Under the pieces are notes generated by a model. It did no database searches. It saw only the letters and a list, made by a program, of their open reading frames with translations, and was not told the origin of the DNA. Positions 7,173 to 11,997 of a stretch of DNA of 14,637 nucleotides are shown piece after piece. The stretch spans positions 1 to 14,637 of the forward strand of contig JAXMJH010000029.1 in NCBI GenBank assembly GCA_034376725.1, written 5' to 3'. The position numbers and the translations under genes are program-made. Every line of letters starts with the position of its first letter. Position 1 is the stretch's first letter. The DNA comes from UBA11164 sp034376725. Lineage in GTDB: Bacteria; Pseudomonadota; Gammaproteobacteria; Xanthomonadales; Xanthomonadaceae.

Positions 7173-8105
7173 TCAGCGCGCGACGCCGGCGAAGGCGCGG
7201 ATCGCCGAAGCGGTCTGTGTCGGGCGCTCCATCTGCGGCATGTGACCGCAGCCTTCCAGCACCACCAGCCGGGATTGCGGCAGGGCGGCGGACAGCAGCA
7301 GGCCGGCGCTGAGGTCGATGACGCGGTCGTCGCGGCACCACAGCAGGCCGACCGGCATGGTCAGCTCGGGCAGCCTGGACTGGAGCAGGAATACTTCCGG
7401 CTCGGCGCTGATGCGGGCCAGTACGGCGCGCTCGAAGCCGTCGTTGGCGCGGCGCTGGGCGATCAGGGCGCGGTCGGCCGGCCAGGGGATGAACGGCGGA
7501 TCAGTGAACACCAGGGCAAGAAATCGGTCCAGCGACGCGCGGTCGCTGACTGCGAACGGATGGCCGGCGGCGCTGAGCGCGCTGGTGAACTCGGTGTCGC
7601 GAAAGCGCACGCCGGCCGACGACATCAGCACGATGCGCGGTGCCAGCTCGGGGCGGTCGGTGGCCAGTACGCCGACGATGTGTCCGCCCATCGAGTGGCC
7701 GACCAGCAGTGTCGGCCTGGCGTCCAGCGCCTCGATGAACGCGGCCAGCCGCTCGGCCTGGGCAGCGATGCCGTAGTCCGCATCGGGCTGTCGGCTCGAT
7801 GCATTCCAGCCGGCCAGATCGGGCGCGATCACCCGGTAATCGCGACGCAGATCGGCCATCAGCGGCAGCCAGCTTTCCTTGATGCCGGTGAATCCGTGAG
7901 CCAGCACGATCAGCGGCGCATCGGCCTGACCGGCTTCCAGGTAGGCCCAGCGGTGGTCGGCGGCATCGAGCGTGTGCTCGGTGGCGTCGGCAGCCCAGCG
8001 CAGGCGGGCGTATTCGGCCTCCAGCATCCACTGTGGCTGCCAGGCCAGCAGGCCGGTCGCCAACAAGGCTATCGCGGCCAGTGCGATTACCAGCCAGCGG
8101 CGCAC
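7173..8105 (-). CDS. Alpha/beta hydrolase with N-terminal membrane anchor
   Basis: The 310-residue product has an N-terminal hydrophobic segment (residues 4-22) after two arginines, which is a signal anchor or signal peptide. The rest is an alpha/beta-hydrolase fold. The oxyanion strand-turn is HGFTG (70-74), the nucleophile elbow GHSMGG places Ser138, the acid is probably Asp260 in LWCRDDRVID, and the catalytic His is His288 in GCGHMPQMERP. The lid region (about 165-235) is family-variable, so the substrate (ester, lipid or peptide) cannot be assigned. The start is a GTG at 8105, only 3 bases after the stop of the M1 peptidase gene, with AGGACGG just before it inside that gene's last codons. 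The two are therefore very likely cotranscribed and translationally coupled. The similarity to proline iminopeptidase-like hydrolases, combined with an aminopeptidase partner, hints at peptide or ester turnover, but this is inference. Confidence 0.92.
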   Translation of the reverse strand: MRRWLVIALAAIALLATGLLAWQPQWMLEAEYARLRWAADATEHTLDAADHRWAYLEAGQADAPLIVLAHGFTGIKESWLPLMADLRRDYRVIAPDLAGWNASSRQPDADYGIAAQAERLAAFIEALDARPTLLVGHSMGGHIVGVLATDRPELAPRIVLMSSAGVRFRDTEFTSALSAAGHPFAVSDRASLDRFLALVFTDPPFIPWPADRALIAQRRANDGFERAVLARISAEPEVFLLQSRLPELTMPVGLLWCRDDRVIDLSAGLLLSAALPQSRLVVLEGCGHMPQMERPTQTASAIRAFAGVAR

Positions 8106-8108
8106 CGG

Positions 8109-9995
8109 TCAGCCGTCCTGGTCGCTGGTGGCACCGGCTTCGGCCCTTGCCTTGGCCAGCAGCGCCTCGACCGAGGCGACTGTGATCGGGTGATAGCCCG
8201 GCCGCGCGCTGGCGAACACCTGCCCGGCAAATGCACGGCCGTCCTCGGTGGCGACCAGCGCTTCGTAGACCGGCATGATCAGCTTGCGTCGGCCAACCCG
8301 CTTGAGGAAGGCGGCGATGGTCGGCTGGGCCTCGAAATAGCCGCTGCGCACCGCCAGCGGAAACCAGCGCATGGAAATCTCGCCGTTGCGGCTGGCGGTG
8401 AAGCGGAACGCGTCGTCCAGATCCAGCAGTTGCGCGGGCTCGAGCATTTCCGGCAGTCCTTCGAGGAAATGCAGCCATTCCTGGGTGACCCACGAGTCGG
8501 TGGGCAGATCGCGGGCGGCAATGCTGCCGGCCAGCCAGCGCTTCCGGGCCTCATCGACCTGGGCGAATCGCGGACTCTCGGTTGTTGGCGCACTTGAGGG
8601 AATGCCGGGGCCACGCAGCCAGGCGTTCAGTTCTTCCGGGCTCACCGTGTCGGGCGATTCGACGATCAGTTGCTCGTTCAGGTACTTCTCGAACTCGGCC
8701 GTGTCCACGCTTTGGAAGGCATGGCTGTCGAACCAGCCGCGAAGGAACGGGTCGAAACGTTCGCGTCCGAACCGACCCTCAAGAAAACGCAGGAACCAGG
8801 CACCCTTGTCGTACGGCACGGCGGTCAGTGCGTCGTCCGGGTCGATGCCGGGCAGCGGCTCCAGCGCCAGCCATTGCCGCTCGGCCGGCAGTTCGGCCAG
8901 CTCGGTTTGCAGTCCGTTTTGGCTGATCACCCGCTCCATGGCCGCCTGCTCGGCGCCGAACACCGCTTCGACGACGCGATTCTCGACGTAGCTGGTGAAG
9001 CCCTCGTTGAGCCACATGTCCTTCCAGCTGGCATTGGTGACCAGATTCCCCGACCACGAATGCGCCAGCTCATGAGCGATCAGCGCGACCAGCGACTTGT
9101 CGCCGACGATGACCGTCGGTGTGATGAAGCTCAGCCGTGGGTTCTCCATGCCGCCGAACGGGAAGCTGGGCGGCAGGATCAGCAGGTCGTAGCGGCCCCA
9201 GCGGTACGGCCCGTAGAGCGCTTCGGTGGCCTGGATCATCGCCTCGGTGTCGGCGAATTCGGCGACCGCCGCATCGATGGTGGCCGGCTCGGCCCACACC
9301 CCGGCGCGTTCGGAAATCGGCTTGAACACCAGGTCGCCGACCGCGATCGCCAGCAGATACGACGGGATGGGCTGCGGCATACGGAAGTGGTAGTCGCCGG
9401 TGCGCGCGGTATCGGGGTCGTTGTCGGCGCTCATCAGGGCGATCAGTTCGGGCGGCGTGGATATCCGTGCCCGATAGGTGAATCGGACCGAAGGCGTGTC
9501 CTGCAGCGGCACCCAACTGCGCGCGTGGATGGCCTGCGACTGACTGAACAGGAATCCGTGCTTGCCGCCTGCGGTCATCGACGGCTCCAGCCACTGCAGA
9601 CCGGAAGCCGTCGGCCCGGTGCGGTAACGGATGCGCACCACTTCATACGGTTGGCTCATGCGGATCGCCAGCCGGCTGCCGAAGATCGGGTCGGCCTCGG
9701 CCACCGAAAAATTCAGGCGCTTCCAGGCGCCATCGCCGGACTTGCCCAGCACCTTGTCGATTTCCAGCTCGCGGCTGTCGAGCACCAGTTGTCGATGCTC
9801 GGGGTCGATCCAGTCCAGCCGCAGATCGGCGCGACCGGACAGCGTGCGTTTGGCGAAATCGACATCCAGATCGAGGGCGATATCGGCAATGCGAACCTTG
9901 TCGGGCTCGGAATAGCTGTGCTCGTCGACCGCGCGGGCCGGCGTCAGTGACCAGGCGATGACAAGGATCAAGGCCGAAAATGGGGCGAATCGCAT
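8109..9995 (-). CDS. M1-family zinc aminopeptidase, leukotriene A4 hydrolase-like, exported
   Basis: The 628-residue product begins MRFAPFSALILVIAWSLTP, a signal peptide with likely cleavage after ARA at residue 22. The M1 signatures are intact: the exopeptidase motif GGMEN (281-285), the zinc site HELAH (His308, Glu309, His312) and the third ligand Glu331 in WLNEGF, 19 residues after His312. A catalytic Tyr is expected in VPYDKG. The N-terminal beta domain, the catalytic domain and a helical C-terminal domain (about 470-628) match the layout and roughly 610-residue length of the LTA4H/cold-active aminopeptidase subfamily. It is thought to release N-terminal residues from peptides in the periplasm; substrate preference is unknown. 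The ATG at 9995 is chosen for the signal peptide. The open frame extends 554 codons further upstream, but only as a shadow of the divergent ATPase gene. Its ribosome site is weak. The alpha/beta hydrolase gene follows at once. Confidence 0.95.
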   Translation of the reverse strand: MRFAPFSALILVIAWSLTPARAVDEHSYSEPDKVRIADIALDLDVDFAKRTLSGRADLRLDWIDPEHRQLVLDSRELEIDKVLGKSGDGAWKRLNFSVAEADPIFGSRLAIRMSQPYEVVRIRYRTGPTASGLQWLEPSMTAGGKHGFLFSQSQAIHARSWVPLQDTPSVRFTYRARISTPPELIALMSADNDPDTARTGDYHFRMPQPIPSYLLAIAVGDLVFKPISERAGVWAEPATIDAAVAEFADTEAMIQATEALYGPYRWGRYDLLILPPSFPFGGMENPRLSFITPTVIVGDKSLVALIAHELAHSWSGNLVTNASWKDMWLNEGFTSYVENRVVEAVFGAEQAAMERVISQNGLQTELAELPAERQWLALEPLPGIDPDDALTAVPYDKGAWFLRFLEGRFGRERFDPFLRGWFDSHAFQSVDTAEFEKYLNEQLIVESPDTVSPEELNAWLRGPGIPSSAPTTESPRFAQVDEARKRWLAGSIAARDLPTDSWVTQEWLHFLEGLPEMLEPAQLLDLDDAFRFTASRNGEISMRWFPLAVRSGYFEAQPTIAAFLKRVGRRKLIMPVYEALVATEDGRAFAGQVFASARPGYHPITVASVEALLAKARAEAGATSDQDG

Positions 9996-10061
9996 AATGA
10001 GGTCCACGGGTTTGTTACCGTTCAAGTCTAACCGAGCTGGCCGGTACTCCGGTCGCTGGCC

Positions 10062-10068
10062 AAGGAGG
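10062..10068 (+). promoter_or_regulatory. Ribosome binding site AAGGAGG that fixes a GTG start
   Basis: A full AAGGAGG sits 5 bases before GTG at 10074, making that codon the start of the ATPase gene. In the 78-bp space shared with the divergent M1 gene I could not find a convincing pair of -35 and -10 boxes for either strand. Confidence 0.85.
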
Positions 10069-10073
10069 AGTTT

Positions 10074-11765
10074 GTGAACAAAGCCGAATCGAAGCGCGTC
10101 GCAACGGGTCTTCAAGTGATCGCCGACGGACCTGCTCTGGCGGCCTACCTCAGCAAGGCGGCGCACGGCGGCGATGTCTGGACCGACTCGATCTGGCGGG
10201 CCGATGTCGAAACCATTCACGACCAGACCGGCATTCCCCTGGCCCAGTTGCAGACCTGCGAACGGCTGTCGGTGCCGGTACTGCTGCCCGAAGCCATGGC
10301 GGCCGAAGCCGACGCCCTGGCCCTGATGTCGCCGGAACAGGCGCGCGAACGGCGCGCGCTGCCGCTGCGCATCGAAGACGGCCTGGTGGCGGTGGCCATG
10401 GAAGATCCCACCGACGGGGCCAATCTGACGGCACTGGATTTTCTGTCCCGGCACCGCATCGCGCCGCTGCTGGCGCCGCGTCGGGCGCTCAAGGAGGCCT
10501 TGTCGCGGTACTACGATCGGGTCGAGGACGCCCGCATCGCCCGCGAGCTGGGCCTTGATCCGGCGCATTTGAACCGGGTCACCGAGCCCGACGACGCCGA
10601 ACGGCTGGCCCGGCAGAAACCCATCGTCCGGCTGGTCACCGAACTGATCTCCGAGGCGGTGCGCCGTCGTGCCTCCGATGTCCACGTGCGCCCGACCGTC
10701 GAGGGTGCCGATCTGCTGTTCCGGATCGACGATGAGCTGGTGCCGGTGCGCCAGGTGCAGCGCGCCCTGGTGCCTGCCCTGATCAGTCGCATCAAGGTGC
10801 TGGCCGGCATGAACCTGGCCGAGCATCGCAAGCCGCAGGACGGCCGCAGCAGCTTCACGCTCGACGACGGCCGCAGTATCGATCTGCGCATGTCGGTGAT
10901 GCCGGCGGTGTTCGGCGAAAGTATGGTGGTGCGCCTGCTGGACACCGAGGAGAGCCTCAAAAGTCTCGACCAGATCGGCTTCACTGCCGACGACGCGCAG
11001 CGTCTGGACGACCTGATGAACCGCAGCCACGGAATGTTTCTGGCCACTGGCCCGACCGGTTGCGGAAAATCCACGACGCTCTACGCCATGTTGCTGGAAC
11101 TGCGCAAGCAGCGCATCAACATCCTCACCATCGAGGATCCGGTCGAGTTCTACATCGAAGACATTCAGCAGATGCAGGTCAACCGGGCCGCCGATTTCAC
11201 CTTCGCCAACGCGATGCGAAACTTCCTGCGCCACGACCCGGACGTGATCATGGTCGGCGAGATCCGCGACCGTGAGACCGCCGACATCGCCGTCGAGAGC
11301 GCGCTCACCGGTCACCTGCTGCTGTCCACCCTGCACACCAACACCGCCGCCACCACCATCGCCCGCCTGCTCGATCTGGGCGTTGAAGCCTTCCTGCTGC
11401 GCTCCTCGCTGCTGGCAGTGCTGGCTCAGCGCCTGGTGCGGCTGAACTGCCCGCATTGCGCGGTGCCGGAGACGCCTTCGGCGCACATCCGCGAGCTGCT
11501 CGGCGTGGGGCCGGAGGAGTCGTTTTCGATCGGCGCCGGCTGCCCGCACTGCGAGGGGCTGGGCGTGTTCAAGCGGGCAGCGGTGTACGAGCTGCTGGAA
11601 GTGACGCCGGAAATTCGGCAATTGATCGTCCCCGGCGCCGAAGCCGACCGCATCCACGCCCAGGCGCTGGCCCAGGGCATGACCTCATTGACCCAGTCGG
11701 CCGTGGCGATGGCGCGAGCGGGCCGGATTTCGCTGACGGAAGCCTACCGGGTGCGCGCGGACTGA
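10074..11765 (+). CDS. GspE/PilB/MshE-type secretion ATPase, stand-alone gene
   Basis: Hexameric cytoplasmic motor ATPase of the type II secretion and type IV pilus superfamily, which powers pseudopilus or pilus assembly at the inner membrane. The 563-residue product has an N-terminal T2SSE_N/MshEN-like domain (about 50-150: SVPVLLPEAMAA, LPLRIEDGLVAVAMEDPTD), then the N2 domain with RRASDVHVRP. The C-terminal motor carries Walker A GPTGCGKST (326-334, Lys332), an Asp box with TIEDPVEF, Walker B VIMVGEIRD and the His box TGHLLLSTLHTN. A zinc-binding four-cysteine element is present: Cys459/Cys462 (CPHC) and Cys490/Cys493 (CPHC). These point to the GspE/PilB side rather than PilT. The start is GTG with a very strong ribosome site. 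No gspF/pilC, pilin or peptidase gene lies beside it in the window, so GspE, PilB and MshE cannot be separated. Whether the N-terminus binds c-di-GMP, as in MshE, is open. Confidence 0.93.
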   Translation: MNKAESKRVATGLQVIADGPALAAYLSKAAHGGDVWTDSIWRADVETIHDQTGIPLAQLQTCERLSVPVLLPEAMAAEADALALMSPEQARERRALPLRIEDGLVAVAMEDPTDGANLTALDFLSRHRIAPLLAPRRALKEALSRYYDRVEDARIARELGLDPAHLNRVTEPDDAERLARQKPIVRLVTELISEAVRRRASDVHVRPTVEGADLLFRIDDELVPVRQVQRALVPALISRIKVLAGMNLAEHRKPQDGRSSFTLDDGRSIDLRMSVMPAVFGESMVVRLLDTEESLKSLDQIGFTADDAQRLDDLMNRSHGMFLATGPTGCGKSTTLYAMLLELRKQRINILTIEDPVEFYIEDIQQMQVNRAADFTFANAMRNFLRHDPDVIMVGEIRDRETADIAVESALTGHLLLSTLHTNTAATTIARLLDLGVEAFLLRSSLLAVLAQRLVRLNCPHCAVPETPSAHIRELLGVGPEESFSIGAGCPHCEGLGVFKRAAVYELLEVTPEIRQLIVPGAEADRIHAQALAQGMTSLTQSAVAMARAGRISLTEAYRVRAD

Positions 11766-11797
11766 GCGACGCTGCTCGATCTCTCGGCCGAGCCTCA

Positions 11798-11960
11798 CGC
11801 TCCCCGCTTCCCGATTCCCGATTCCCCCTCTCCCCGCTCCCCGCTTCCCGCTCCCCGCTTCCCGCTTCCCGCTTCCCGCTTCCCGATTCCCGATTCCCGA
11901 TTCCCGATTCCCGATTCCCGATTCCCGATTCCCGATTCCCGATTCCCGATTCCCGATTCC
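11798..11960. repeat. Heptad tandem array, CGATTCC/CGCTTCC type; G-rich on the minus strand
   Basis: Counted by eye, there are 22 seven-base units: 13 CGATTCC, 6 CGCTTCC and 3 CGCTCCC. One 9-base irregular spacer (11826-11834) splits off the first four. From 11835 to 11960 eighteen units run without interruption: seven CGCTTCC/CGCTCCC units, then eleven identical CGATTCC units. On the minus strand this reads as GGGAATC or GGGAAGC repeats, able in principle to form G-quadruplexes with 4-base loops. G-rich GGGNATC heptads are known to be enriched in Xanthomonas and Nostoc genomes. The array lies between convergent genes and ends exactly where the next hairpin starts. Reading frames through it are artefacts. 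Confidence 0.93.
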
Positions 11961-11990
11961 CCTTGGAAGCGCCCGAAGGCGCTTCCAAGG
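11961..11990. terminator. Perfect 13-bp-stem hairpin between convergent genes
   Basis: CCTTGGAAGCGCC (11961-11973) and GGCGCTTCCAAGG (11978-11990) pair perfectly around CGAA. On the minus strand the loop is TTCG closed by C-G, the very stable C(UUCG)G tetraloop. It starts 7 bases after the stop of the minus-strand repeat-protein gene and lies about 200 bases past the ATPase stop. It is most likely a terminator or mRNA-stabilising 3' end for the minus gene, and possibly bidirectional. Neither strand has a T-run directly after it; on the minus side the G-rich heptads follow instead. Confidence 0.75.
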
Positions 11991-11997
11991 TTGGTCG

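Noticed and set aside
9996..11657. 554-codon minus-strand extension upstream of the M1 peptidase start
   Set aside because: It lies opposite the ATPase gene, has no domain, and the ATG at 9995 gives a proper signal peptide.
11798..11960. CRISPR array
   Set aside because: Units are only 7 bases with no spacers, so this is a simple tandem repeat.
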